Part shown: piece after piece, positions 1 to 14,000 of the stretch
How positions within the stretch are numbered: the stretch's first letter is position 1
How the letters are laid out: each line of letters begins with the position of its first letter
Assembly: GCA_050084985.1 (NCBI GenBank)
Contig: JBITNC010000001.1
Span: forward strand, 163,370,001 to 163,434,000
Reading direction: 5' to 3'
Length of the DNA: 64,000 nt
From: Nageia nagi
Lineage: Eukaryota > Pinophyta
Program-made: the position numbers and the translations under genes
The notes under the pieces: model-generated
Database searches by the model: none
Told to the model about the DNA's origin: nothing
Seen by the model: the letters and a program-made list of their open reading frames with translations, nothing else

Positions 1-878
1 TGATTTTATATCTTTGAGAAATACAACTCAAGATAATTTTAATGGTCCTTTATTTCGAAGATGGAAAACTTTGATCAATGTTAAAGATCCAAACATTTTT
101 TTAAAATTTAATATTTATGATCACCTTTGTATAGAATTTAAAGGTTAGTTGATACCATTGCATGTTCAAATTCGAAGAGATTTCGTTAGAGTAGAATATG
201 AAGATGTACAAGTAAATCATTTTCTATTTGATAATTGTATTTCTAAATTATAGATTAGTTTGAGAAATATTTCCATGACCTTATCTAACGAAAGTCATGA
301 ACACTTTCAAAGAGATGATTTACTAAAATCAATGGCTGTTGTAAATCCTAAATTTTGGAATACAAATAATGGTGGAGAGTCAATTCATGATTTATTTTGC
401 AAGTATATGGTACTTCTTGGATCATATTTTAGTTCACCTATAGAAGTAAATGGAATAAAAGTTAATGATATTCTAAATAGAGTTACTGATAAAATAAGCC
501 TACCATTTTTGACTTGCTATGATTGATCAATACTCATTATTAATAGAATCAGTAGAAAATGGTGCCATTAAATGTCTTTCAATAAAACATTATCCTAGTA
601 CCATTCTTAAAGAAAGTATTAGTGAGTACTTCATATTATATGAATTGTGTCAAAAAATGATTTTGGGTTCTTTTGAAGATGAAAGAGTATTCAATGATTC
701 ATCTTTTATTAAATCTAAACTTTGAAATAAATTGGGAAAAAAATTGAACACATGTATTATATTATATGTCTCCCCTTATATAGTGGATTCTTTTCCCATA
801 GACAAGGTAGTCACTATTTGGTTTTCTCTTGCACAATTGAGAGGTTTAGAAAATAATGAAGAGAATGTTCCAACATAA
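1..878 (+). pseudogene. hAT-like transposase, C-terminal part (two-gene unit copy A)
   Basis: One frame runs from base 2 to a TAA at 876-878 with several stops and one slip near 525. I identify it by comparison with the longer hAT transposase at 28550-31318 on the other strand. Shared blocks include FLKF(N/D)I, F-x-x/K-DDL followed by NP/HP-x-FW, (I)EINGIK-like VNGIK, YPSTIL, ISEYF followed by LY-x-LCQ, and GS-x-EDE-x-VFN. These lie in the same order with similar spacing. The N-terminal two thirds are outside the window. It converges with gene X copy A, whose stop lies 848 bp downstream. Presumed role: the catalytic recombinase of a cut-and-paste transposon acting in the nucleus. As seen it is dead, because of the stops at codons near 150 and 250. 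The hAT assignment is indirect and rests on the copy B protein. Confidence 0.75.
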
Positions 879-1725
879 ACTTACACACAAAAAAAAGGCA
901 AGAAAATAACATGTTTTTGAAGGGTTTAAGTTTCAAATACTTGAATTATAGTTAGATATTTTTCATTTTATTTTACTATGATGAAATTTGTTATTGATAA
1001 TGATCAAAATTATTTATCAAAATTGTTGATCAAATTGGTTATCCATATGGATTTCATTTTTGAAATTGAAATACATGTTATTATTGCTTTATAATTTCTT
1101 TTACTCATTTCTATGAGATGTGGATAGTTTTTCAAAAATTTAAAATTTTTTACTTTTATTCAAACATAAAAATTCAAACAAAGCATTGTAAATATTCACA
1201 ACATTTTGAAATTTTTTTTAATAAGCCATTTTAAAGAAATCATTTTCATATAAAGTATTTAAAATTTATTCTTCATCAATACATATCATCATAAAATTCA
1301 AACACAAAAATGCAAATACTCACAACATGAATATGTTTAATAAATATTTTAATTCATATATAAATTATGCAAAATGTATAACAAGGATTTACACAATTTC
1401 ATCCAACATTGTAGTATATATAAAAAATAAATGAAACTATTATCCACTGGTAATGAAAGAAAGTGTCAAATACCATTTAATGAACATTTCCAAATGAAAA
1501 ATTTTCTCTTATAGGAACCACTGGATATGTCCCTTCCCTCTCATCCTCTAGTGAAATGCCAACAACATTGGTTGTTTACTCAAGATTTCACAATATTGTT
1601 CATTCTCCTATATATGCATTAGCTATTGAAAGCAAACTTGTATCAATATAAGTTTTCTCTTTCCATAATATTTTAGTATCAAAGCCATGGTATTTGATTA
1701 TCATACTATAATCATATTTCATTCT
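879..1725. other. Convergent intergenic gap in hAT unit copy A
   Basis: AT-rich spacer between the stops of the transposase (+) and gene X (-). I see no ORF or array here. The matching gap in copy B (27784-28549) is of similar length (766 bp) but holds a tandem array. Confidence 0.6.
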
Positions 1726-4452
1726 TCATAAAATCTCCATTTCATCTTTCATTTGTATGGTGATATTCACACTTTTCTTTCCTTGTTTCAAATGAATCTT
1801 TAACACCTGAACATCTTTCTTCATTTTTTCATATATTTCCTACAATCCTAACAAAATAGAAATATTAAAACCCATTAAATTTAAATTTATGAATTTATAA
1901 AAAATGTATTTGAATCTTACCTCACCTTGTTCCTTCTTTCCATTTGTAATCTCCACTAAATTTTTATCTCTCAACCAAAGGTCATAATAAGCTTGAGATT
2001 CTGCATTTAGAGTTTCCAAATGATTCAATATAATAGCCAGTACATTGTCATTACATTCATTTCTCATAATGACAAAAATTTATTATTCTTGATCCTTTAA
2101 AAGTTCAATCTTTATTGGTTCATTATTAACTAATATATATATATTCCCATTGAGAATAATTGTGAAAATAAGTGTTGATTTCCTTGATCAATGCTTTGGT
2201 CCACACTTCTCATAGCTTTAAAATATTGATATTTTCTATTACAACATATTCTACATGTGACAAAGTATCATATGAAACAAGTGCATCAAATTCATCATTT
2301 ATTTTCTCAATAGAATCTAGATTAACTTGAGTGTGTGTGGTGAACTTGATTATGGAGGAGGTGATATAGGATTAACTTGACTCTAAATATTATCATATGG
2401 GTTGAATACTATATGTGAAACACTATCAATTCATAAATAATCATCATCCATGTCAATGTTTCTCATAGTAGAAATACCTCCAACACTTTGTACATCATCT
2501 AAAGTAAGATCAAGAAAAGAAGAACCTCCTATTATGCCAAATGTTGCTACACCTTTGTTACTCTTAGATGGTAATTGAACCTATAAACTAAGTCATTTTT
2601 GTACTCTTCTTATTTATATTGGGCATTGAGGAGGTGACAAAGGCATTGGTGACTTTCTCTTTTGAAGACTACTAACTGTAAGAAAAAATCAATAACTTAT
2701 AAAGTCAAAAACTAATGGAGATAAAATATTTTGCAAATAATTATTACCTAAAAGAGGAATAGAAGTTTGAGGTTGCATATGTTTAGAAATAGAAGTTTTA
2801 GGCCTCATTTTTTGAGAAATTGGAGGTTGAATATGTTGGGGAGTAGAAATTGAAGGTTGGATTTGTTGGGGAGTAGAACTTTGAGGTTGCATATGTTTTT
2901 ATTCATCCATTGTTGTTGTTGCAAGTGTTATGGGAACTACATGTAAATATAATATTTATAACCAAATTCGTATAAATTATTGCATCATGGAAATGTTCCA
3001 CCACACAAGGATAAGATTCCATCACATAATGATAAGATTCCATCACAAAGTAGCATGGTGCCATCATGTGATGGCACTCTACCATCATGCATTGTATTCA
3101 TATATTAAAAAAATGAAATAAATATAAACTATTTCAAAAATTTTCTATCTAGTTCATTTTGAGCCTCATCGCATTGAACTTATTCATTCTCATAAGTTGA
3201 TGTCCCTTCTTGTTGGGTACTTACGATATTACCTGCATTAGCATGTCCTACATATGTAGAATAATCTATTCATTTTTTTTAATAAAATGAAGTTATAAAA
3301 AATATGTTAGAGTATAATTATAATTACCTATTTTTACTAAGCTTTCAAGGACTATGGGAGATATTACAATAGTCACTTTTTTGGAGGTGGCTCTATTAAT
3401 TAACAATGGAGTACTATATGTAGAGTTTGTATCACCACCACCTTCAAGACAAGCTCCTTTAAGTGTTGCAACTCTTTTTTTGGAAGTTTGTTGAAATTAA
3501 CACTAAAAAAATATAATTTAGTTAATATTTGAGAAATAATTATGCAAACTAAAAATGTGTTATAAAGTTCATAGTTATACAAACCTAAATCTCTATAGTT
3601 GGTAATGAAATTACACTCATTTATGAATGCAACATTGTTGATATAGGAGTTGTATTCACTAAATTAAAAAAATATTCATAATAAAAAGCCAACAAAAAAT
3701 TTGTAGATGCAACAACATTACTATCAATTTTAATGGCATTATTGAGATTAGGCTTAATCTTCTCTAAATAAATGAACACCAGTAAAACTTCTAACCACTT
3801 AACAAATGCATGACATAGACTATAGAACAAAGTGGTATATCAGATGGTCTTTCCTGTAACATAATTTTGGATTGAAAAAAATCACATATTGCTATTAAAA
3901 AATCATTTGGAAAATGGTGGTAAATAATTCCTCTTCTATAATGATATTCTATAAAATATGCATCAAACATTATTAAAAATACTATAATAAATTTGAAAAA
4001 TGAATCTAAATAAAAGAATTTTATGAATATGAAAATTTACCATTTGCATCAATTTAGATTTGATAATGGGACTCTTGATAGAGTTTATCTTCCATAGAGA
4101 GGAGCATATTTTTTGTAACTTATGATACATCATCTCCATGATGTGGTAGACCTATCAGTTGACCAACATCCATAGAAGAAATACCAAATAAAAATCTCTT
4201 TGAATCTATATCCATATAAAATATTTCTTCCTTACTATCAAAATAAGAAATAAGAAATTCAAGCAAAGTCAATTTCAGTTGGAATTAAGGCATAATGATA
4301 AGGCCTCGAAGCCCAATATAATTGAACTATTTAGGGTATGAATTGGGATAATTTAAAATGGATAAAATATTTATTCATTGTAAATTCCTATAAGTAAATG
4401 GATACTAATTGGTGGAATATGAAGTAATAGGATTTGATGGATTATCAAACAT
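1726..4452 (-). pseudogene. Gene X, copy A: unidentified PMD-like, multi-exon protein
   Basis: I do not recognise this protein by name. It is homologous to 25061-27783 on the + strand. From the proposed ATG (4450-4452), an N-terminal segment has a GL-x-GLI-x-M block followed by LISYFDSKEEIFYM and then MDVGQLIGLPHHGDD (about 4080-4300). This layout, a hydrophobic helix and then a '(L/D)x-(L/V)-x-x-L-x-G-(L/F)' turn, resembles the plant mobile domain; that is inference. A middle exon (about 3620-3760) has STNFLLAFYYEYFFNL, matching TTNFILALYYEALFDL in copy B. A Pro/Gln-rich stretch lies at 2689-2892. The last exons hold a helical block (LNHLETLNAESQAYYDLW). The final intron 1840-1920 has GT-AG ends at the same codon boundary as in copy B, and the exon after it starts E-x-YE-K/N-x-K. 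The stop is at 1726-1728. Several exons carry stops or frameshifts. Confidence 0.6.
2988..3091. repeat. Short array of about 21-bp units inside gene X copy A
   Basis: About five diverged units of 20-22 bp with a core like CCATCATGTGATGG, which is nearly palindromic. The unit is the same family as the larger array at 4579-4822. It lies between gene X exons and keeps both strands open, which creates spurious ORFs. Confidence 0.75.
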
Positions 4453-4578
4453 TTTAGAAATGTGTGAAAAAGGAGAAAATGAAAACTCTAACAAACTAAC
4501 ATAACAGTAAAGGACCTAGAAAGTTTATTTATCTAGACCAAAAATGCCACTTGGAAGCATTCTACTAGTGGCTTAATT

Positions 4579-4822
4579 GGTAGTCATGCAAGGGCAAGGC
4601 ATCAATGTGCAATGGTAAGGTACCACCATGTGGGGGTATTTTACCATTATGTAGTGGCATCCTAACATCGTGCGATGGAAAGGTGCTTCCATATGGTGGC
4701 ATTGTACCATCATGTGATGGAAAGGTACCATTGTGTGATGGTATCCTATTGTCAAACAATGGAACCCTATCATTGTGCGATGGTAAGGTATAATCATGCA
4801 ATGGTATCCTACCATCGTGTAG
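4579..4822. repeat. 21-bp tandem array upstream of gene X copy A
   Basis: About 11 units of 21 bp, for example GGTATCCTACCATCGTGTAG plus one base, diverged at several positions. It lies 127 bp upstream of the proposed gene X start. Because 21 is a multiple of three, several frames on both strands stay open; these are not genes. Copy B has an array with a different sequence at the equivalent place. Confidence 0.85.
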
Positions 4823-6818
4823 TGACAAAAAAATTGCTAATTTTTGTTTCTTTTCATTTTTTTGATATTCAAATTCACCTATCCTAATTTTTGATCTTTT
4901 TTTTTAATTCATCTTCATTACAAATTATATTCACCCTAAATTATCTAAATGAGTTTCATGGAAGGGATCTTAAAATGAACCCTGATCTTAGTAGATAGTC
5001 ATAAGTGGCTATTGCACTTTGTACAAAATGGAAACTACTAATAAGATACGTTATGATACAAATTTATGTAATGGTTCAATTTATTATTCTCTCATTGATA
5101 AACACTCTTCAAACCTTGAGCATTTTCTATTGTATTAATTAGTTAATGGTCATACTTTTTTCCCTTTGATGAAATTAAGCCCTTGAAGGATGTTAGTTAT
5201 GAGAACACTAGTTAGGAATATTTTATGAATGATGATGTCAAAGAATATCTTAAAAAATTGAAACAAATTTTCAATATGAGATTTATTCAATAATTAAGGA
5301 TATACATTTATTGAATCATTCTTTTTCAATAATACATTTCATCTTCTTTTGATAATAATAATCTTTTCCAAGTATAAGATATTTGGACTTTAACTTGTAG
5401 TAGAAGTTTACTTATTAGGAATGTAATAGAAGATATAAGATTATGATTAATAAGCCTATTAATACATATTAAGAGATAACCATTTTGATATTGTAGAGAG
5501 AATATTTAAATCTTATATTTAATACATGGAAAATGAGCACATGAATTATAGGGTTCTTAATGAGAGAATTAAATTCAATAATGCTTTTAATTCTTTTGTC
5601 AATTATGGAAAAGGAAAATCAATTTTTTCTCAATTTATGGATTTCCAAGACTACGTTCATAAAACTACTTTTGCATATAATTGGGAATATAGTAAATTTA
5701 AAAGGAATATTCTTTAGGATATGGTTCACTTCATTATGGCGAGGTTCATAAGGTTAAGCATATAATCCATACATATTCCTATGATGAATTTTTTTATTAT
5801 ATCCCTTGTATTCTTAAATATAACATAGTTTGGGATAATTTTCCTTTTCATATTGAGGTAAATGATATGACTATATGTAGATATTTAAAAGTGATTATAT
5901 AAAGAAACTAGGCTAAATATATAATAACAATAACAATAATAATCAAATATAGCAATGGTATTACAATAACTATAAAATAATAAGAAATATAATCAATATA
6001 AAGTTTAGTTTAGGATCAAGGATGAGTACCCATGCTAGGGAACTTGAATGTTTAGCCTTGCCACAAAATTTGATTACAATATTCCTATATGACAAGTGTA
6101 ACCTAGAAAATAATGGCAAAAAATGGAAGACAAGAGCTCATGTGATAGCAAAATATTAGATATTGATAAGTGGTGCTAATAAATACTAGTTAGAAAAGTA
6201 TGAATGAACCATAAATTATAATATCTAATAGTCATCCCATGTATACAACCCCTCATTATATAGGCAATTTTCCATTTGTTCCAAGATGACTTAGTTCTTA
6301 TCTAGATCCTTGCATCACAAATGAATGGAATAATATGAGATGTTGTGTATTTTTGCATAACATGATAATGTATCATAGATAATATTAAAATAAAGAGCAT
6401 ATATTATCATTTATATTAGGGCACCTACAATAGGAAAGAGTATCTATTTTGGATGTCAATAGTTTCCCCCCTTTGCAAGTCTAATGGAGTGTGCAATATA
6501 ATTACACATTGCAAAGAAAAATGAGTATATTATAAGATATAATAAAAATAACATAGTACTTGCCTAAATTGAACATGGTAATAATATTAGGTTTATCATT
6601 TTGAATGACTATATTCTACCCTCTCATTGCCTTGGGTTTTACAATGAAGTTCTTCAATGAATAGAAGAAATCAAGGTAAAGAATCTATGAAAAAGACATA
6701 AAATAACACTTCCAAAAGAGAAACACACACACACATACATGCATGATTGCATGTGCACACACATGAATATACAAGAATACAAATATAAGAAATAATACAT
6801 TATTTATTAGAGAAAAGA

Positions 6819-6820
<2 letters not shown>

Positions 6821-6906
<86 letters not shown>
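6821..6906. repeat. (AT)43 microsatellite
   Basis: 86 bp of perfect AT dinucleotide. The Tyr/Ile open frame across it is an artefact. Confidence 0.98.
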
Positions 6907-6908
<2 letters not shown>

Positions 6909-8627
6909 TAGGATAATACTTAATGTCCCAAGTATTAATGGGATTGATGGTTAATGCCCCCCCCAAAAAAAGGGAGTGATGGTTAATACCCTAACTAACA
7001 AAGCAATATAGTACCTCTTATAATGGTGATCATGATGATGATTAATACCCTAATGAGCAAAGGGAATATGATTATTATCACAATGGTTTATACAATTATG
7101 GGTACCCTATTTCCTAAGTATTGTTAGGAGATAGATAAGTATGAACATATAAATATGAACATGAGATATGATATGAAAATTATCATGTGAACATAATAAT
7201 ATATTACATCAAAGTATGAAGTAATAGATAGGGAGTTAAGTGTTACCACCTTTTATGTTCTTGTGGGCATGTTTCCAAGTCATAAATAAGAGATACCAAG
7301 TGTTGATGCCTAGGTTTTGAAATAGAAATATTTTTTATTTGAAATAAATTGATTACTTGATTTATTTTGATCTATTTTTTCTAAACAATGTCTAAAATAA
7401 ACTTAAATTAGCAATGCTAGCATTAGGAAACTTAAGTTGTTCAATTTGGAATTCACAATAATACTTTATTTGATCCTAAACATATGAAAATCATAAAGAT
7501 TTTTGAACTAACTTATATATTTGTAATAAGGATAACTAAGAATATTTTACCTTAGTTATTTATTCCATCCTATTATAAAATTCTCATATTTGTTCATTCT
7601 TTAACCTCTCCTATCATCAATGTAAACAATAATATTCTAGTTATGCCTATATGCTAAATATATTTATAATTTGAATCTATTTTCTAGCATAGGTTTAAGA
7701 ATAGCATTCAATGCTACTGCTAAATAAAATATCAATGATAGTACTAAGGAATCCAAGAATTAGTTTTTAAAATTTGGGTATTTATTATTATTTTATTTGA
7801 AGATGTCAATGCTATTGAAAATTTTAATTTTTGGTCTAAAAACATAGTGTTTTTAAAAATTGATTTGATTTTTATGCTAGTTAAAAAGTTTATAAAAGAA
7901 TGAAATCATGGAAAGTTTTAAGAACCCCCCATTAAAAAATGATTTCTAATAGAAGGACAATCAATATTGAAACTTATTAAAAAATGAGACAATTAATTTT
8001 GAACCATGCTATACTTGTTAGAAAAGAGGTAAAAAATATAAATACAAGGTGAATATTAAATGTTAGTCTTGAACCTTTAATTATAAAAAAGAACCATTTT
8101 ATCAATCCATATTGATATTTATAATATAAATAATTTAGTGTTTATAGTATAAAATTTAATTAAATATTCAAAAATTATTTAATTAATTACATAATGTAAA
8201 GCATGAGAACTTTTTCTATATGTTAACGTATAGTTTTTAAAGTTTAATGTATAGTTTTTAAATGTATATATTGAAAGGTAAATTTTGAGAAACATAATTC
8301 TTGTGGGAGACAGAACAACTGGAAGTTGAATATCTTGCTAGAAAACCTTAATTAACATAAGAATGTTATTTATATAAAAATATCATTTAGTAATTTACTA
8401 TATCATATAATATTTATAGAAGTAAAAAAATATATCCTCCATGAAAATAATAACTTTGTTATTTATGTAATTAAGAATATCATTTACTTAATCTAATTTT
8501 TATTTAATCTAATTTTTATTTAATATTAATAAAATATAATGTAATTTAATAGATTAACTGAATTATTCAATATATTTCATCTCAAAGAAAGAAGTATAAT
8601 CTTTATAATAATAAAATGTTCCATATA

Positions 8628-8862
8628 ATTTTTTTTGTTGGAGCTTTTGTCCTCTGATTCAAGGCACCAAGAATTCTTAAGGGGCATACATGACATAAAA
8701 ATACATTGAGGGTATGATCCCCACCTCATCCACACCTACCATCAACTTGATAGGATTTTAAGTATGTTTCAACTTTTAGGGGCAAAGAATTTTGAGCCTA
8801 GGCCTACCGTATCCAAGAGCTTTGAACTACCCACCTCTCTAACTCCCTTATCCATCAATTCA
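8628..8862 (-). mobile_element. Possible tRNA-derived SINE
   Basis: On the minus strand a GC-richer body of about 220 bp ends in a run of eight A (plus-strand T run at about 8628-8635) directly after GCTCCAAC. Inside is a loosely box-B-like GGGATCATACCCTC. Its base composition stands out from the flanking AT-rich DNA. Only weak flanking similarity (CATATAA / CATAATT) could be a target duplication. It could equally be any other short poly-A retrosequence. Confidence 0.3.
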
Positions 8863-9141
8863 TAATTTTTATAATTTACTTATTTATTAAAATATTTTTT
8901 AGTATACTATTATGTATAATAAATTGAAACTCAATAAATAAAAATTATAAAATATTACATGCATAATTAAAGTAAAGAGGAGAGCCAAGAGCCAAGATCT
9001 GAACCATCTTCATGTGTCAAAGTCTAGCGTTTTGGGCATTTTCCATCACATCACTTTCTCTCTCTAGAGATTTTGTAAGATATTATTTTGATTTGACATC
9101 ACATTAATGGCCACCTTGGGTAGTTTTCCCTCTCTTTTAAT

Positions 9142-9967
9142 ATGGTCACCACTCTTGCCAACTTTTCACTTGATGGTGAAGTAGCTAGAGTGAGCAATGG
9201 CATTAGGGAAACATCCCTAGAAGTTTTTGTTAGAGGTGGAACATGAGGTAAAGGTTTTGTTCCTCAAGATTTTATTATTATTGAAGAGTTTAGTTCTAGT
9301 TGTCAATGGTTTGAAATGCATACCATGGTGGGCTATTTTCTAAGTAGAATCCCTAATAACTCCCTATTGCATTCTTGGGTTATCCAAGTTTGGATCCCTT
9401 ATGGTATTAAAGTAGAAAATGTCCAAAACCTCACCAAGGGTTACTTTATATTTCATTTTTTTGACCCTCTACCTACATGGAAAGTGCTTAACAAAGGACC
9501 TTGGATGGTCCAAAATTATCTACTAATCCTACAAATTTATGATAAATACTTCACTATTGATACTAAGGTTGCCACTAAAGTTCCTATGTGGGTTGAGCTT
9601 CTTAGTTTACCAATTCTATGTTGGAAGTATCTGTGTACCCTACCTGAAGCCTTATGGTCCTTTATTTACTTTGAACTAGAGAGGTTCTTCTTAGCTTGAC
9701 CTTCTCAAAGATTTTGTAATAAGGTTGATCTCAGTAAGGATCTCCAAGAATTTATGGATGTTCATATTGGAGAGTTGATTCTTTGTCAAAGGTTGGTTTA
9801 CATTAATCTTTTGAACACTTATTATCACTATCAATCCTCTACTCAAAATATTTAAGATTTACCACTTATGGTGAGAAGACTTAAAGAATAAACTTCTTCT
9901 ACACCCTCAACATTTGCTGCTCTGACTACTTCTTCCAAGGGTGAAAATGAAGAGTGGCAAGTGGTTT
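9142..9967 (+). pseudogene. LINE ORF1 (DUF4283-type), 5' part
   Basis: A single reading frame from the ATG at 9142-9144 to 9967, with stops at codon 36, at 9697-9699 and near 9853 and 9890. The part from about 9316 to 9690 matches the DUF4283 pattern found in plant L1-type ORF1/gag-like proteins: a hydrophobic 'VGYFLSRIP' start, a 'GYF-x-F-x-F' strand, 'VLNKGPWMV', 'LLILQIYDKYF' and 'VPMWVELLSLPILCW'. The protein would bind the LINE RNA. The frame is cut at 9967 by the CACTA insertion and resumes in phase at 53679 after one copy of the TTT target duplication. A downstream ATG at 9316 is also possible, but the frame is clearly related further up. Confidence 0.8.
9965..9967. repeat. Left target-site duplication of the CACTA element (TTT)
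   Basis: TTT precedes CACTACTA; the matching TTT is at 53676-53678. Three bases is the standard duplication length of CACTA transposons. Confidence 0.75.
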
Positions 9968-10160
9968 CACTACTACCAAAAGGTCAATTTGTGTCCTTTT
10001 TTGCATCTTCAATCATGAAAAATGAAAATTGATGCAAATTTACATCCTCTTGCATTGACATGCATCAAAACTTTTTTTCATTTTTTTACAATTTTTTAAC
10101 ACAAAGAAAGATGCAAAATTGGATGCAAAAAAGGATGCAAATGGACACAAATTTTGCATC
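9968..10160. repeat. CACTA left terminal and subterminal region
   Basis: Terminal CACTACTA followed by many short copies, in both orientations, of GATGCAAA / TTTGCATC (for example near 10005, 10033, 10062, 10110, 10124, 10135 and 10155). In En/Spm elements such subterminal repeats bind the TnpA-type protein; that role here is inferred from position. Confidence 0.75.
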
Positions 10161-11000
10161 AAAATCTAGTATTATATTAGAAAAAACATTTTGGAGATTG
10201 CCTAAGGTATTAAGACACAAATTCAAACACCAGTGTGTGTTGAAAAAACTTATACAAGGAAAATAAAAATTTTGAACTCATTTTTACTATGAAATTCAAT
10301 TGCCACAGATGTACGTCACATTTAAATTTTTGAAATTTGATTGAAAATGATGCAAAATATGAGAAAACACATAGTATAATGGCATGGTAATTATTTGGCA
10401 AGATACATGATGCAAATATGGTTAAGGTTTCCTACACATAGCTTATAAAAATTAACCATACTTGAATGATTCCCTTAAATTCTTTCATAATTTGATGATG
10501 CATGATCAATATATTCAAATGATGGAAAATAATTATTCATGTGTTTCCTTCAAAGATGGAGCAAATTGGTGTTGTAAGACACCATTGACTTGTAACAAAC
10601 CTTACTTCCATATTAAAGCATTATATAAGTTAATATAATTGTTTTAATTTATTACTATATGAGTTCATAGTTGCCTTATCATTTTATAAGCAAAAAAATT
10701 AATTCAATCCCATCTTCATTATTCCATTGTGCTCTTTTTGTAAATATACCATTTGCAATTGTAACTATGGATTTAAATATAAATAATTAAGTATATTTAA
10801 TTAAGCATGTACCTAAACTAAGTACAACTCACAAAGCATTCATAGATCATCAACATCTAAAAAGTTCATAGATCATACCACAAGCAATGAGCAAGATATA
10901 CATATGAAAAGTTCAAGATACATATGAGAAGCATATTAGTTATAATATTGTCATTGCGAATTATCTTCTTCATCAAGATATAAAATATATTTTTCTCTAG
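10161..11000. other. CACTA interior without recognisable gene
   Basis: AT-rich stretch between the subterminal repeats and the 3' end of the TNP2 gene. No coding block recognised. Confidence 0.5.
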
Positions 11001-14000
11001 GATTACATTCAATTATATATCAATTTTTGTCATTATCAACATCTGGGATGAAATATATTTGACTGCAATGTTGTAGTAAAATATAAGGCTCTTTGTTGTT
11101 AGGTAAAATGCATGTGGAGTCAATTGTAAAATAATCACTAGGTATATCATACAAGATTGTTATTATATCAAGTGTGTCAAACCACTTACATTTAAATATC
11201 ACACACTAGAATGACCAATAATCCAATTTTATAATTTCTTAGATTTTTCCAACATATTTTAATTTTCCATGTATCAAGTTTGTATCTCTTGAACTTGCAT
11301 GACTTTCTTGATCAAAATTAGCCATCACTCCATAGTCAAATGTCATTCTTCTCTCATCATTATTTTATTTTTTTAAGTGTTGACCATATGCTCACATTGT
11401 AGGGAAACAAAGTGCTTGCACATATTTACACAAAAATGCTATTAGTGCCTACACATATTTACAAAAAAATTGAAGTTTTATAAAAATATTAATAAAAATA
11501 ATTACCTCAAATTTGCATCCTATATTGATATTTAATACATTTTGATAATATTCATCTATTTTTCCTCCTAGATCTTGTTTTTTCATTTCAATTTCATTCT
11601 TCATCCATGAACTTGGACATTCTTGTGGCCAATTTTCCTCTCTTAGATTTTTAGGTAGACAATATGTACCCCTTTATTTTTATCTGCAAAATAAGGCACG
11701 TTCTTATTCAATTTCCCTTCCTTTAGTTTGGTACAACTCATTCTACTTTTTGCAACATGCATAATGCATAATGATAAATCAATTTATAGATTCTTGAAGG
11801 TCACAGTCTATAAATTCACAATACCATAATACAAACTTTTCAGCTAGTAATTAAGCATTTATACAATTTGTAGAACTAAAGTGCATGTACATATATAAAA
11901 CATAGTTAATACCTTTAGGAGAATACAATGTTCCATCTATTTCTAAGACCTCCCCTTCTAATTTCTCATTATCTTTATATGCACTCCACATCTTTGGGGT
12001 TGAAGGATCTATTTGGGATATATGCTCACTTGCATAAAAAAATGATTTTTGTACAATGTATTCCTTACCCATATATCCTTCTAGTCATGAATATTTTCTA
12101 ACAAATCCCTTTAACACTTTTAAAAATCTCTTAAAAAGAACATGTTTCTAGTAATCAACACTTGCCATGTCAATATCATCTACTAGGTGGATCAAATAGG
12201 TGCACTTGTATGTCCATGAAAGTAGGTGAAAATTCTTTTTCTAATTTGTAGACAATTTTAATAATCTCTATATGCCATTGATCTATTACAGCGAGATGTA
12301 TCTCCTTTAAAGATACCACCTATTCATGAAAATATAATATCATCAAAATATTGCATGTTAAATGCATAAAATATTAGAAAATAAGAATAAATGCATGTTG
12401 TATTATTTTTCATAGAGCCATACTATAACATGATATACCTTAGAAATAATGGCAATCGATCAATTGCATGTCTAAGATGTAGACCCCTGACATCTACGAA
12501 TTGCAATTGAAAAAATATGGTATAAAAAGTATGAGAGTAAATATAGTAAGTATTTTTATTTCAATGGAAAATGTGAAAAACATAATATGGGATCAATACC
12601 TTCATGAAGTTGTGGTAATCATGAGTCTTGAATCTTCTGATTTTACCATCAGCATTGAATGCACTTCTTAGAGATGATCCATAATATGTTGGTGTTCTGA
12701 TGTTTTGAATACTTTTGTGTAATTTTTTCACTTCATCATTTTTCATGAGCCATGTTGCTATAGAGACTTATTTTCTTCCATCTTGATAGTAATTTATCTA
12801 TAAAGATCTCATTTTCTAAATATCTTTTAAGTAATTTCTCACAACGTTAGTATCTTCTTCTTTTCTTGTTGTATATCAATACAAATAAGTTGCAATATTC
12901 TTTACAATGTGCATAGGATCTGTTAAATGTGTCACTAACAACTCCTAATATTCCAGTGTATAAAATATTGATAATTTGTTCATGCTTGAAAACATGCAAC
13001 TAATTCATAATAAACATTGTACATTTTCAAAATAATAAACATATTATAAATATATTATACTATATAATATTTCACCTCCTGGTAAATCATTTTTACCAAG
13101 AATAATCTCATCATCTGATTCTAAAGTAGTACCTTTATCATGGGCTCTTTGTGTAACATTTTCCACACATTATTGGTACTTTATTAACTAACTCATAGGA
13201 GTTTTGTAAATAGGAATGGGGGTTTTATGTAATTGACCATAGGCTCCCTTTTTTCAAAAAGTATGATCCATTGGAAAATATTTCTTACAGCCAATATATT
13301 CCATCTTACTTGAAAATCTTGATGAAATATTTTCTGCACACTGTGGACAAGCAAGATAACCTTTTGTATGAAGACCTATGATAAGTTTATTTAGAGAATG
13401 CATATAATTCATATGATTATAAAAAATCAAATATACACATGTATATATGCATACTTGTACAAACATACAGCTTTGGATAATCATGTATAGTCCAACATAG
13501 TATGCCATAACATTTGAATGATCTCTAATTGATAGGTCTACTTATATCATACATTTGAATTCCTTTCCATAAGAGCTACAACTCGTTAATTACTAGTTTA
13601 AGGTAGACATCCATGTGTTTAACCTATTTTCATCCATGGAATATAAAAGCCAACATCAAATGCTCTTTTCTTATATACATCCATAGAGGTATGTTATAAT
13701 TGATTATAACAATAGGACAACATGAATAAGTGGATGTTTGGTTCGAAAATGGATTGAAACCATCCATTGCTAAACCCAATCTAACACTCCTAGGTTCATA
13801 TTTTAATTTCTTAGACCACTTCTCCTCTATATGTTTCATTGCTTTACTATCTGCAAGTATACACAACACACCTTCTCCACTTCTATTTCTTGCATGCCAT
13901 TCCATTAACTTTGCAAGCGACTTGCACCAAAATATTTGCATCAACTTGGGAAGGACTGGCATTACACAAACAAATTTATTTGAAGTTTTTATCCTCTATT

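Larger units (their letters stand above)
4823..9107. other. Gene-free AT-rich stretch
   Basis: Probably the outer end of hAT unit copy A followed by old unclassifiable repeats. A 63-codon open stretch at 5526-5717 (+) has no family signature I know and no continuation. Present in the stretch: short CA runs near 6722-6765, an AT microsatellite, a C7A7 tract near 6958-6971 and a possible SINE at about 8628-8862. I see no conserved protein block elsewhere here. Confidence 0.6.

Noticed and set aside
2903-3121. Two opposite ORFs of about 60 codons
   Set aside because: Same 21-bp array artefact.
4565-4887. Four overlapping ORFs of 60-90 codons on both strands
   Set aside because: Open only because the 21-bp array has a unit divisible by three and lacks stops; Met/His/Tyr repeats without a family.
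5526-5751. Small gene at 5.5 kb
   Set aside because: 63 codons in two overlapping frames, no family, no splice context and no second copy in the window.
6685-6966. 93-codon minus-strand ORF rich in Tyr-Ile
   Set aside because: It is the (AT)43 microsatellite read through; no coding pattern outside it.
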